64,000 bases of DNA from Bacillus pseudomycoides (GTDB taxonomy: Bacteria; Bacillota; Bacilli; Bacillales; Bacillaceae_G), in the NCBI RefSeq assembly GCF_022811845.1, contig NZ_CP064266.1:620001-684000 (forward strand). The letters are read 5' to 3'. Position numbers and translations under genes: made by a program. The notes under the pieces were generated by a model, which did no database searches, was not told where the DNA came from, and worked only from the letters and a program-made list of their open reading frames with translations. Every line of letters starts with the position of its first letter. Positions within the stretch are counted from its first letter, which is position 1. Positions 34,047-42,048 of this stretch are shown here, piece by piece.

Positions 34047-35045
34047 TTACTTCGTTGAATCTCTAAATTGGATACGGTGAGGTAAGATAACTGTATGATC
34101 TTCTACTTTTTCTTTGTTCATATATTTTGTAAGCAAACGCATTGCTACTGCACCGATATCATACATTGGTTGTACAACTGTTGAAAGCTGTGGGCGTACC
34201 ATTAGTGCAAGACGTGTGTTGTCAAAGCCAAGTACTTCTACGTCTTTTGGTACGTTTAATCCAGCGTCTTGTGCCGCGTGAATTACGCCTAGTGCCATTT
34301 CATCTGAAGATACGAAGATTGCTGTTGGTTTTTCATCAATTTCCCAAAGCTTTTCAAATGCTTCTAAACCTGAATCATATGTGTAATCTCCATCAATTAC
34401 AAGATTTTCATCATAAGCCATACCAGCTTCTTCTAACGCTTTTTTGTAACCTTGTAATTTTTTTGCACTCCCAGCTTTGTCAATGTAAGGACCTGATACA
34501 AAACCGATACGCTTATGGCCTTGTTCTAGGAAATGCTTCATTGCATCATAAGCCGCTTGTGTATAATCAATATTTACTGATGATGTTTCATTGTTCTCAT
34601 CAAATGATGCTGCTAAGACGATTGGTACTGGAGACTTTTTAAACTCTTCTACATGAGTATCTGTAATATCTTCACCCATAAATACAATACCATCCACTTG
34701 TTTACCAAGCATCGTATTTAATAAATGGAATTCTTTTTCTCTATTTTGGTCAGAGTTACTTAAAATAATATTATATTTGTACATTGTTGCGATATCTTCG
34801 ATTCCACGTGCAAGTTCTGCATAGAATGTATTAGAAATATCCGGAATAATAACACCCACTGTTGTTGTCTTCTTACTTGCTAGTCCACGTGCTACCGCAT
34901 TCGGGCGATATCCTAATCGATCAATTGCTTCTAATACTTTCTTTCTTGTTGTAGGCTTTACATTCGGATTACCGTTCACAACGCGTGATACAGTTGCCAT
35001 CGAAACGTTTGCTTCGCGCGCTACGTCATAGATTGTTACGTTCAT
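34047..35045 (-). CDS. ccpA: Catabolite control protein A
   Basis: CcpA is the LacI-family global regulator of carbon use in Firmicutes. With HPr-Ser46-P it binds cre sites. The N-terminal helix-turn-helix TIYDVAREANVSMATVSRVVNG (about residues 4-25), hinge RPNAVARGLASKKTTTVGVI, and a periplasmic-binding-protein-like core are standard, at the usual 332 residues. Its position next to aroA is the Bacillus arrangement. Likely targets in this window are ackA, acsA and megL. AAGGAGTG precedes the ATG. A terminator-shaped hairpin lies in its leader. Confidence 0.98.
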   Translation of the reverse strand: MNVTIYDVAREANVSMATVSRVVNGNPNVKPTTRKKVLEAIDRLGYRPNAVARGLASKKTTTVGVIIPDISNTFYAELARGIEDIATMYKYNIILSNSDQNREKEFHLLNTMLGKQVDGIVFMGEDITDTHVEEFKKSPVPIVLAASFDENNETSSVNIDYTQAAYDAMKHFLEQGHKRIGFVSGPYIDKAGSAKKLQGYKKALEEAGMAYDENLVIDGDYTYDSGLEAFEKLWEIDEKPTAIFVSSDEMALGVIHAAQDAGLNVPKDVEVLGFDNTRLALMVRPQLSTVVQPMYDIGAVAMRLLTKYMNKEKVEDHTVILPHRIQFRDSTK

Positions 35046-35105
35046 CTTTTTCGCACACTCCTTCTATATTATGTTATCTATCTTTATGTATCGGTTCACT
35101 TAAAT

Positions 35106-35138
35106 GAAAAAAAGACATCAACTCACCTTGAAGATGTC
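35106..35138 (-). terminator. Terminator-shaped hairpin in the ccpA leader
   Basis: On the minus strand GACATC and GATGTC (35133-35138 and 35114-35119) flank a 13-base loop and are followed by T7. The hairpin is 61-93 bp before the ccpA start and downstream of a possible promoter (TTGTAT, 18 bp, TATCAT, near 35155-35190). It could be an attenuator or a second terminator for aroA readthrough. The stem is short. Confidence 0.5.
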
Positions 35139-35269
35139 ACTCCCGAGTCCTTTTACTAATGATACGATAAAAATGCAGGCTCATACAATATTTTCCCGCA
35201 AAAGTTTCGAAAAAATTCGCTTCTTTTCTCCTATTTTCGTATTTTTTATGTAAAAAAGGATATTTCCCG

Positions 35270-35305
35270 CGAAAAAGTCTATGCAACAAGTGCCGCATAG
35301 ACTTT
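35270..35305 (-). terminator. aroA terminator
   Basis: The stem AAAGTCTATGC (35274-35284) / GCATAGACTTT (35294-35304) has a T5 tract on the minus strand. Confidence 0.88.
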
Positions 35306-35319
35306 AAAATCCACTCTGA

Positions 35320-36390
35320 TTATCTACCGCGAAATGCTTTTAATTCTTTCATAAACTCATTGAATTCTGGAATATCCATTTGTTGTGCTGAATCTGATAA
35401 CGCAACAGCCGGGTCTGGATGTACTTCAGCCATAACCGCGTCAGCACCAACTGCCATCGCTGCTTTTGCAGTCGGTAATAAGAGGTCACGTCGTCCTGTA
35501 GAATGCGTTACATCTACTACAACAGGTAAATGTGTCTCTTTCTTCAAAATCGGCACAGCGGAAATATCTAGTGTATTACGCGTTGCCTTCTCATACGTCC
35601 TGATGCCACGCTCACATAAAATAATATCCTCGTTACCTTGTGCGATAATATATTCTGCCGCATAGATAAACTCTTCAATCGTTGCTGACAAACCACGTTT
35701 TAGCAATACTGGTTTTTTCACCGATCCAGCCGCTTTCAAGAGTTCGAAGTTTTGCATATTACGAGCGCCAATTTGAATCACATCAACATAATCTAATGCC
35801 ATTTCAATATCATTCGGATTTAAAATTTCGCTAATAATCGCTAAATCATACTCATCTGCCACTTGGCGTAATATCTTCAATCCTTCTAAGCCAAGACCTT
35901 GGAAATCATAAGGTGATGTACGAGGTTTAAACGCACCGCCTCGCATCAATTTTAAACCTTGTTCTTTCATTGCTTCTGCCACTTGGCGCACTTGCTCATA
36001 ACTTTCTACCGCACACGGTCCCATAATAAAGTGAGCATTGCCATCACCAATTTTTTCACCTTTTATATCAACAATGGTATCCTCTGGTTTTTTCTTTCTT
36101 GAAACAAGAAGTGCCTTACGATGATCATCTTCTTGTAATTCTAAGCTTGTCTGGAAAATGTGTTTGAAAATATGTTGAAGAGTCGATGTTTCAAACGGCC
36201 CATCATTTTTCTCAGCAATTAAATCAAGCATGCTTCTTTCACGTACAGGATCAAATCGTTTTACACCTTGCACTTCCTTTAGCTTACCAACCTCTTGTAC
36301 AAGACGACCTCTCTCATTTAATAATTCTAAAATTTTTAGGTTCATTTGATCGATTTGAGAGCGTAAACGATTTAATTCTTGTGATGCCAT
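35320..36390 (-). CDS. aroA: Bifunctional DAHP synthase / chorismate mutase
   Basis: The N-terminal AroQ chorismate mutase domain (residues 1-90; LNRLRSQIDQMNLKILELLNERG) is fused to a KDO8PS-like (type I beta) 3-deoxy-7-phosphoheptulonate synthase (about residues 100-356; FIMGPCAVESYEQV, RGGAFKPRTSPYDFQG, DVTHSTGRRD). The synthase is the first step of aromatic amino acid synthesis. The mutase domain lets chorismate or prephenate regulate it in B. subtilis. The 356-residue length is as expected. It is a single gene with promoter and terminator, upstream of ccpA. Confidence 0.97.
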   Translation of the reverse strand: MASQELNRLRSQIDQMNLKILELLNERGRLVQEVGKLKEVQGVKRFDPVRERSMLDLIAEKNDGPFETSTLQHIFKHIFQTSLELQEDDHRKALLVSRKKKPEDTIVDIKGEKIGDGNAHFIMGPCAVESYEQVRQVAEAMKEQGLKLMRGGAFKPRTSPYDFQGLGLEGLKILRQVADEYDLAIISEILNPNDIEMALDYVDVIQIGARNMQNFELLKAAGSVKKPVLLKRGLSATIEEFIYAAEYIIAQGNEDIILCERGIRTYEKATRNTLDISAVPILKKETHLPVVVDVTHSTGRRDLLLPTAKAAMAVGADAVMAEVHPDPAVALSDSAQQMDIPEFNEFMKELKAFRGR

Positions 36391-36451
36391 AAGAAAGCCA
36401 CCTCTTTCAAGTTATATAAAGATTACCTTATTATCATGGTTAAGATAATTT

Positions 36452-36480
36452 ATTATATCCGATAGATATCAGGTTGTCAC
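36452..36480 (-). promoter_or_regulatory. Sigma-A promoter of aroA
   Basis: On the minus strand GTGACA (36475-36480) and a perfect TATAAT (36452-36457) are 17 bp apart, 62 bp before the aroA start. Confidence 0.75.
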
Positions 36481-36544
36481 ATGATATACATTACAAATAG
36501 AATCGTTCTCTAACATTAATCACAATATAATATATACAACTGTA

Positions 36545-36829
36545 TTATTGATTTCTAAAATCAAACTTATCATTTGGCACATCCAGTTTATGCCCGTTAA
36601 TTATAACTGTATCATTATCATTCCAAGTGATATTTGCAGTATTCTCACGATTATTCCAATAAATATTTTTCGTTTTATTATTTTGTTCGTTACATACTAA
36701 TTCACCTCGAACAGCGTAAGAAGTTGTTGCCCCTCCATTCGTTACATACACTCTGGGTAACCTATTCATATCAAAGAATGCCCAATACACTCCATAACCA
36801 ATGATTCCTGCAATGAGCAAGCTCCCCAT
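36545..36829 (-). pseudogene. Truncated DUF5412-type membrane protein
   Basis: The frame reads a membrane helix (LLIAGIIGYGVYWAFFD), then MNRLPRVYVTNGGATTSYAV and a soluble domain ending in HKLDVPNDKFDFRNQ, which I recognise as DUF5412-like. From memory, intact members carry an extra short segment between the NRLP motif and YVTNGG, and a longer N-terminus. Here both appear to be missing. A dispersed repeat fragment lies immediately upstream (36832-36870), where the start should be, and no ribosome site precedes the ATG at 36829. A functional short form cannot be excluded. Confidence 0.55.
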
Positions 36830-36831
36830 TA

Positions 36832-36870
36832 TAAAATGAAACTTTAATCAGTGGGGGGTTCTTTCCTTCA
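36832..36870 (+). repeat. Dispersed repeat fragment (GTGAAACTTTAATCAGTGG family)
   Basis: AAAATGAAACTTTAATCAGT followed by GGGGGGTTC matches the left part of the longer copies at 48674 and 54741 and the copy at 43461. The fragment abuts the truncated DUF5412 gene. Confidence 0.65.
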
Positions 36871-37011
36871 TACTTAATATCCCTAACCAAATCTTATCCC
36901 CCTAGCAAAACAAATATCTCCCATAAATTTTCACATTAAATTAGTATTTCAAAAAAATAATTTTACCCTAGAATAGACAACTCTCTACATATCTATCTCA
37001 TAAATCCTAAC

Positions 37012-37043
37012 AAAAAAAGCAAGCGCATTTGCTTGCTTTTTTC
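37012..37043 (-). terminator. ytxGJ terminator
   Basis: The perfect stem AAAAAAGCAAGC/GCTTGCTTTTTT with a GCATTT loop directly follows ytxJ. Confidence 0.92.
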
Positions 37044-37370
37044 CTACTTCACATTCTCTTCTAAAGTCTGCTTCTTAATATTCCAATGGGATGTATGCCA
37101 TACTACTACCCCATCTTTTATGTATAGCACTTGTGGCGACTCATGTTTAATACCAAAGTGCTCTGCAATACGATTCGAAACATCTCTTGCATCTTGCACG
37201 TATAAATAATAAGTAGGTGCTTCTTTTGCATCGTGACAATATGCCTCGAACTCCGTGTATGCTCCTTGGCTAATTGGGCATGTTGTACTATGTTTAAAAA
37301 GAATATATGGTTCCGCTGTTTCTAACAATGCGTCAAACTCTTCCATTGTTTCAATTTTCGTCATGCTCAT
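37044..37370 (-). CDS. ytxJ: YtxJ, monothiol bacilliredoxin-like protein
   Basis: A 108-residue thioredoxin-fold protein of the YtxJ (DUF2847) family, linked to the bacillithiol system. The active site reads FKHSTTCPISQGAY, with a single cysteine as in the family. The chosen start ATG (37368-37370) lies right after the ytxG stop and is preceded by GAGGGGTG inside the end of ytxG, indicating translational coupling. In B. subtilis ytxH lies between ytxG and ytxJ. Here it is absent. Confidence 0.9.
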   Translation of the reverse strand: MSMTKIETMEEFDALLETAEPYILFKHSTTCPISQGAYTEFEAYCHDAKEAPTYYLYVQDARDVSNRIAEHFGIKHESPQVLYIKDGVVVWHTSHWNIKKQTLEENVK

Positions 37371-37371
37371 G

Positions 37372-37875
37372 CTATTCACCCCTCATACGAATCGGAAGTC
37401 TAGAGCGCTTCTCTTTTTTCTCTGCCTTCTCTAACTTCTTCTCGGCCTTTTCTAGCTTTTTCTCTTGTCTACTAGTACGATAATGATTGTACACTTCAAT
37501 CGCTGCACTACTCCATTGTACGACTTGCGCTACTTTATCTGCATTATTTTCAATTTCATTTGTTACAGAATCTGATACATTACGAAGCTTCGTATTTAAA
37601 GAATGAATTGTTGTTCCGATTCCATCTACGCCTTCTACTACTTTATTTAACGACTGAGATTTTTGCTGAATATCGTCAGCTAATGCATTCGTCTTATGTA
37701 ATAATTGTTCTGTCTCTACGCTTATCCCTTGCATTTGCTTCTCTAAGCCTTCTAATGTACTTGCAACATTTTCTAACGTCTTCTGCAATGATAATAATGT
37801 TCTACATGTATATATCACTAAAATTGCAAAAGCAACGGCAGCTATAGCTGCACTTACGTATAAAAGAACTTGCAT
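37372..37875 (-). CDS. ytxG: YtxG, DUF948 membrane protein
   Basis: An N-terminal membrane helix (MQVLLYVSAAIAAVAFAILVIYTC, residues 1-24) is followed by a coiled-coil DUF948 domain (LLSLQKTLENVASTLEGLEKQ ... ) and a highly charged C-terminal tail of KLEKAEKK repeats. YtxG belongs to a general-stress (sigma-B) operon in B. subtilis; its function is unknown. The start at 37875 (167 residues) is chosen because AAAGGAAG precedes it. The frame is open to 37920. Confidence 0.88.
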   Translation of the reverse strand: MQVLLYVSAAIAAVAFAILVIYTCRTLLSLQKTLENVASTLEGLEKQMQGISVETEQLLHKTNALADDIQQKSQSLNKVVEGVDGIGTTIHSLNTKLRNVSDSVTNEIENNADKVAQVVQWSSAAIEVYNHYRTSRQEKKLEKAEKKLEKAEKKEKRSRLPIRMRGE

Positions 37876-38063
37876 TTCATCACTTCCTTTATCTTTTTCA
37901 TACTTTCTCCTATTATACAATCATTTTCCGTTTCGTTCTAATCCTTATGAGGACGCAAGAATTTTCATACTTGTTCGTCAACTGTAACATAAATCATTAA
38001 ACAAATACCACCAATTAGGGTACAATGAGAAAGGATACATAATTAATAGGGAGGCTTTTACAT

Positions 38064-39179
38064 ATGAAAGACCCACGTATTGAAACTTTAGCACACAATT
38101 TAATTAACTATTCCATCCGTTTACAAAAAGGTGAAAAAGTATTAATTGAAAACTTTGGCTTGCAAAAAGAACTTGTAACTGCACTTGTCAAAGAAGCATA
38201 TGCAGCTGGTGGTTTCCCATTCGTCTCATTAAAAGATCATCAAGTTGACCGCTCTTTATTAATGGGCGCTACCGAAGAACACTTCGAGCAAATCGCTGCC
38301 TATGAAGCAAGTGTAATGAAAGATATGGATGCTTATATTGGTCTGCGTTCTGGCGACAACATTAACGAACAAGCTGACGTTCCAAGTGAACGCATGAAAA
38401 TCCACGGTCAAACAGTTGGTAAAAAAGTTCATAGAGACATCCGCGTTCCAAAAACACGCTGGGTTGTTCTTCGCTACCCAAATGCATCTATGGCACAGCT
38501 TGCAAAAATGAGCACAGAAGCATTCGAAAACTTCTACTTTGAAGTATGTAACTTAGATTACGGTAAAATGGACAAAGCAATGGATAACCTTGTTGAACTT
38601 ATGAACAAAACAGATAAAGTTCGCCTTGTTGGCCCTGGAACTGACTTAACATTCTCTATTAAAGACATTCCAGCTATTAAATGCTCTGGTCATTTAAACA
38701 TTCCAGATGGTGAAGTATACTCTGCACCAGTTCGCGATTCTGTTAACGGTACAGTTTCTTACAACACACCATCACCATATAACGGCTATACATTTGAAAA
38801 TGTACAACTGAAATTTAAAGATGGACAAATTGTTGAAGCAACTGCAAACGATACAGAACGCATCAACAAAATCTTTGATACAGATGAAGGCGCACGCTAC
38901 GTTGGTGAATTTGCAATTGGCGTAAACCCATACATCTTACATCCAATGGGCGATATTCTATTTGATGAAAAAATTGACGGTAGCTTCCACTTCACTCCTG
39001 GACAAGCTTACGACGATGCATGGAATGGCAACAATTCTAACATCCACTGGGATTTAGTATGTATCCAACGCCCTGAATACGGCGGCGGCGAAATTTACTT
39101 CGACGACGTATTAATCCGTAAAGATGGACGCTTCGTTATACCTGAATTAGAAGCATTGAATCCTGAAAACTTAAAATAG
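38064..39179 (+). CDS. M29-family metallo-aminopeptidase
   Basis: A 371-residue member of the thermophilic aminopeptidase (AmpS/AmpT) M29 family that removes N-terminal residues from peptides using divalent metal. Typical blocks are GEKVLIENFGLQKELV near the N-terminus, KCSGHLNIPDGEVYSAPVRDSVNGTV (metal Glu region, about 212-237), GEFAIGVNPYILHPMGDILFDEKIDGSFHF (about 280-309) and WDLVCIQRPEYGGGEIYFDDVLIRKDG. GGGAGG precedes the ATG. Single gene with terminator. A cytoplasmic role in peptide turnover is likely. Confidence 0.93.
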   Translation: MKDPRIETLAHNLINYSIRLQKGEKVLIENFGLQKELVTALVKEAYAAGGFPFVSLKDHQVDRSLLMGATEEHFEQIAAYEASVMKDMDAYIGLRSGDNINEQADVPSERMKIHGQTVGKKVHRDIRVPKTRWVVLRYPNASMAQLAKMSTEAFENFYFEVCNLDYGKMDKAMDNLVELMNKTDKVRLVGPGTDLTFSIKDIPAIKCSGHLNIPDGEVYSAPVRDSVNGTVSYNTPSPYNGYTFENVQLKFKDGQIVEATANDTERINKIFDTDEGARYVGEFAIGVNPYILHPMGDILFDEKIDGSFHFTPGQAYDDAWNGNNSNIHWDLVCIQRPEYGGGEIYFDDVLIRKDGRFVIPELEALNPENLK

Positions 39180-39182
39180 GTG

Positions 39183-39220
39183 AAAAAGAGCTCTCCCTTT
39201 GATGGGAAAGCTCTTTTTGT
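39183..39220. terminator. Aminopeptidase terminator
   Basis: The stem AAAAAGAGCTCTCCC/GGGAAAGCTCTTTTT (one mismatch) is followed by T-rich sequence. A-rich on the left, it can also serve the convergent small membrane gene. Confidence 0.85.
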
Positions 39221-39236
39221 ATGTCTTATTTATCTA

Positions 39237-39422
39237 TTATTTCTTCACTTTCTCTTCCTTACTTCGAATTTGACGAGCATGATAATAAAACAAAAGTACA
39301 ACTGCTAAAATGCCTACTGCTATTGATAAATACAGCGGCCAGCCCCAGCGAACATGCCCTCTAACACAAACAACCAGCACCATCAATAATTCAAAACAAA
39401 ATAACAGTCTAATATGCTTCAT
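39237..39422 (-). CDS. Small membrane protein downstream of the PH-domain gene
   Basis: 61 residues with two hydrophobic segments: residues 4-20 (IRLLFCFELLMVLVVCV) and 27-46 (WPLYLSIAVGILAVVLLFYY). The tail is basic (HARQIRSKEEKVKK). It starts 12 bp after the PH-domain gene, with GGGAGCGAG before the ATG, so the two are probably an operon. No family is recognised. Confidence 0.7.
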   Translation of the reverse strand: MKHIRLLFCFELLMVLVVCVRGHVRWGWPLYLSIAVGILAVVLLFYYHARQIRSKEEKVKK

Positions 39423-39434
39423 TGCTCGCTCCCG

Positions 39435-39833
39435 TTATGCTTTCACGTCTATTTTCACATGTGGATTTGCTTCTTGAATAAGCAATAATAACTTTTCTTT
39501 ATTTCGCGGCATAGCAATCATATGCACTTTATATTGATTTGTTGTCATTTCGAGCGATTTGCTAACTTGACGAACAATCAGCACATCAGATAACACAATA
39601 TCATCATTTAGTATTCCGTATTTCAAAATCCCATTTTCTACAGTATGTTTTTTAATAAATACTTCCCAAACGAGCGGGACATTTACAATAAGACAAATTG
39701 CCATCCCAATTAGTGCTGATCCCCAGTTTTCCTTATTCATCATGAGCATCACAATTGGATAAATAACCATAAAAACGAACATCACACTTACAAAAATCAT
39801 AATTGGTTTGCTTCTTTTGATAGGAAAGTTCAT
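39435..39833 (-). CDS. Bacterial PH-domain-like membrane protein
   Basis: 132 residues with two N-terminal membrane helices (PIMIFVSVMFVFMVIYPIVMLM and WGSALIGMAICLIVNVPLVW), then a small beta-rich domain (VENGILKYGILNDDIVLSDVLIVRQVSKSLE). This is the layout of short bacterial PH-domain (YyaB-like) proteins. The start at 39831-39833 follows GAGAGGTGATGG. The frame is open 25 codons further without a ribosome site. Function unknown. Confidence 0.72.
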   Translation of the reverse strand: MNFPIKRSKPIMIFVSVMFVFMVIYPIVMLMMNKENWGSALIGMAICLIVNVPLVWEVFIKKHTVENGILKYGILNDDIVLSDVLIVRQVSKSLEMTTNQYKVHMIAMPRNKEKLLLLIQEANPHVKIDVKA

Positions 39834-39869
39834 ACCATCACCTCTCAACCAAATTATACCATTTATAAT

Positions 39870-39904
39870 AATAAAAAAACTAGAGACACTTTTATCTCCA
39901 GTTT
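39870..39904 (-). terminator. Terminator after the RimL-type GNAT gene
   Basis: AACTGGAGA pairs with TCTCTAGTT (one G-U) on the minus strand, followed by T7. Confidence 0.75.
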
Positions 39905-39940
39905 TCACAGACTATAAAATTCCTTATTCAGCCATACTCT

Positions 39941-40486
39941 TTAGTAATCCTTCCACTCTGAAGCTAGTAAACTGTATACAGCAATGTCATGAAAATGGTC
40001 ACATAGCCATTCTTCATCACGCATAATACCGTCTAATTTAAAACCAAGACTTTCTGGAATCGCACGACTTTTTTGATTCTCTACACCGCAACGGATTTCT
40101 ATCTTATTCAATTTTAAGTCTTCAAACGCATAGCGTAGCACTGCTTTCACACTTCGCGTCATAACTCCTTTTCCGCCTGCTTCTTCTGCAAGGTAATACC
40201 CAAGACTCGTTGCTTTCTTTCCCCAACTCACCTCATGAATACCTAACATCCCAACAAGCTTTCCTTTATAACGTATACCTGTTTCAAAACCATTTCCATC
40301 CGCAAATTTCTTCAGCCACATCGGAAGAATGTCATCATATGCATCAGCTGATTTTGTCCCATCTACCCATGGAAGCCATCTTTTTAAATGCTCCCGGTTT
40401 TGATCTACTAATTGATACAACTCTTCTTTATGATGTTTTTCTAACAATTGAAGTTCGATTTCATCATCTACTCGGAGTGTGAACAT
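39941..40486 (-). CDS. GNAT N-acetyltransferase (RimL/YdaF-type)
   Basis: 181 residues. The N-terminal part (IELQLLEKHHKEELYQLVDQNREHLKRWLPW) is characteristic of ribosomal-protein-serine acetyltransferases of the RimL/YdaF group. The acetyl-CoA region is LGYYLAEEAGGKGVMTRSVKAVL (about residues 95-117), and the late block is ENQKSRAIPESLGFKLDG. The substrate may be a ribosomal protein or small amine and cannot be decided. AAGGGGATGG precedes the ATG. In contrast to the broken GNAT at 22 kb it is intact. Confidence 0.85.
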   Translation of the reverse strand: MFTLRVDDEIELQLLEKHHKEELYQLVDQNREHLKRWLPWVDGTKSADAYDDILPMWLKKFADGNGFETGIRYKGKLVGMLGIHEVSWGKKATSLGYYLAEEAGGKGVMTRSVKAVLRYAFEDLKLNKIEIRCGVENQKSRAIPESLGFKLDGIMRDEEWLCDHFHDIAVYSLLASEWKDY

Positions 40487-40541
40487 TTCTCCATCCCCTT
40501 ATTTATTTTCTTATTATTCTAACATTTATAGATAAAAAATG

Positions 40542-41447
40542 TTAGATGCTCACACTTTCTTTTGATTTCATCTTAATAATACCAGAAGAATATAGTACCC
40601 CTGTAATCACTAATATCATCCCTATACATTGTGCCACCGTTATGTTTACTCCTTCTATAAAAGAAATAAGCATAGTAACAACAGGAACTAAATTAAAGAA
40701 TAAAGATGTTCTTGCAGCACCGATTTGAGCAATCCCATTATTCCACCATAAGTAACCTAGCACACTCATTCCAATTGCCATAAAAATAATAGATAACCAA
40801 GCTAATAGAGGGATTTCTAAAGCTGGCACTACACTCTTTTGCATAAAGGACATCATGATGAAAATAAGTGATCCAACAGTCATTGTATATGCCGTCGTTT
40901 GCATTGGACTACTACCTCTAATAAACTTTCTCCCTAACACACCGTATAATGCCCAGCAAATATTCCCTAATAAAATATAAAAATCCCCCTTTGAAAATGC
41001 TAAATTTTGTATCACCAAAAATGATCCGTTTGTAATAACAAAAGCAACCCCAAGTAATGCAAATCCCATTCCAATCGCTTGCTGTCTTACAATTTTCTCT
41101 CGCAAGATTACACTTGCCAATATCATCGTAACAAGTGGATTCGTCGCCATAATAAGTGATCCATTAATAGCTTCCGTATCTTTCATTCCTAAAAAGAAAA
41201 AGAAATTAAAACCAAACACACCGACTATCCCGAGCAAAATATAATAGACCACATTACCCTTCCCTGCCTCTATATCAAAGTGTTTTCCTATCTTTAAAAG
41301 ACAAAGCATTACAAAAGCAGCGATTCCAAAGCGCCATGCAGCTATATGAATCGCTGAAAAATATTGTACTGCGTATTTCGAAGCGTTGAACGTTCCACCG
41401 GTAAATATCGCAAATCCTAATAACTGGACATATACTTTATTTTTCAT
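40542..41447 (-). CDS. EamA-family (DMT) transporter, intact
   Basis: About ten membrane helices in two EamA repeats (301 residues). Recognisable parts are KYAVQYFSAIHIAAWRFGIAAFVML, NGSLIMATNPLVTMILASVIL and, in the second half, IGMSVLGYLWWNNGIAQIGAARTSLFFNLVPV. Members export metabolites or drugs. The ATG at 41445-41447 lies inside the end of the merR gene (11-bp overlap) and follows GGAGGGCG, so the two are translationally coupled and the MerR protein probably controls it. Confidence 0.9.
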   Translation of the reverse strand: MKNKVYVQLLGFAIFTGGTFNASKYAVQYFSAIHIAAWRFGIAAFVMLCLLKIGKHFDIEAGKGNVVYYILLGIVGVFGFNFFFFLGMKDTEAINGSLIMATNPLVTMILASVILREKIVRQQAIGMGFALLGVAFVITNGSFLVIQNLAFSKGDFYILLGNICWALYGVLGRKFIRGSSPMQTTAYTMTVGSLIFIMMSFMQKSVVPALEIPLLAWLSIIFMAIGMSVLGYLWWNNGIAQIGAARTSLFFNLVPVVTMLISFIEGVNITVAQCIGMILVITGVLYSSGIIKMKSKESVSI

Positions 41448-41850
41448 TGTCGCCCTCCGCATCTTTACCTTCTAAAAAGCCGTAATAAATTTCTAATTTT
41501 TCCTCCGTTAGTTTTGCTACACGTCTTAATTGTTCCTGCTGTTCTTTTAACCGCTCTAAGTGCGTTGTTAAAATAGTAATACGTTTTTCTATTTTAGCTG
41601 GTACTTCTTCTTTTCTTTGCTTAATTTCTTCAATAATACAACCATCACTTGCAAATTCCGCCATCTCTTCTAGTGACATCCCCGTTTGTTTTAACGAATA
41701 TAGAAATTTCAACAAGCGCACATCAGCTTCTGTATATTGGCGAATACCACTATTTCGTGTTGGTGGTGGTAATAATCCTAGTTTTTCATAATAGCGAAGT
41801 GTATGAATGCTCATCCCTGTTAATTCTGCTACTTCACCAATCTTATACAT
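41437..41850 (-). CDS. MerR-family transcriptional regulator
   Basis: 137 residues. The N-terminal winged helix reads MYKIGEVAELTGMSIHTLRYYEKLGLL (residues 1-27), then RQYTEADVRLLKFLYSLKQTGMSLEEM, followed by a dimerising coiled coil. No cysteine cluster for metals is apparent in the C-terminus, so the signal may be organic or electrophilic, as in the AdhR/YraB branch. It is the first gene of a coupled pair with the EamA transporter. A classic long-spacer MerR promoter lies upstream. Confidence 0.93.
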   Translation of the reverse strand: MYKIGEVAELTGMSIHTLRYYEKLGLLPPPTRNSGIRQYTEADVRLLKFLYSLKQTGMSLEEMAEFASDGCIIEEIKQRKEEVPAKIEKRITILTTHLERLKEQQEQLRRVAKLTEEKLEIYYGFLEGKDAEGDNEK

Positions 41851-41879
41851 GTTATCTCCCCCTTATTTTTCACATTTTC

Positions 41880-41910
41880 ATCTTACAACCTGAAGTTAAC
41901 TCTAGGTCAA
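41880..41910 (-). promoter_or_regulatory. MerR-type promoter with 19-bp spacer and dyad
   Basis: On the minus strand TTGACC (41905-41910) and TAAGAT (41880-41885) are separated by 19 bp. Between and over the boxes lies ACCTAGAGTTAACTTCAGGT (41888-41907), a near-perfect 20-bp palindrome. The over-long spacer with a central dyad is the hallmark of promoters that MerR proteins activate by DNA untwisting. Confidence 0.85.
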
Positions 41911-42005
41911 TACATACATAAAAATCGCTAATATATTGTTGATGTACCAATACAGCGATTTTTCAAATATATCGACCACTCGACATGATTCGATACAGAG
42001 ACAAA

Positions 42006-42042
42006 CAAAAAAGGCGTGCAGCCACCGCTGCACGCCTTTTTC
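42006..42042 (-). terminator. murC terminator
   Basis: The stem AAAAAGGCGTGCAG/CTGCACGCCTTTTT has a short loop, 7 bp past the murC stop. Confidence 0.93.
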
Positions 42043-42048
42043 ACATCA

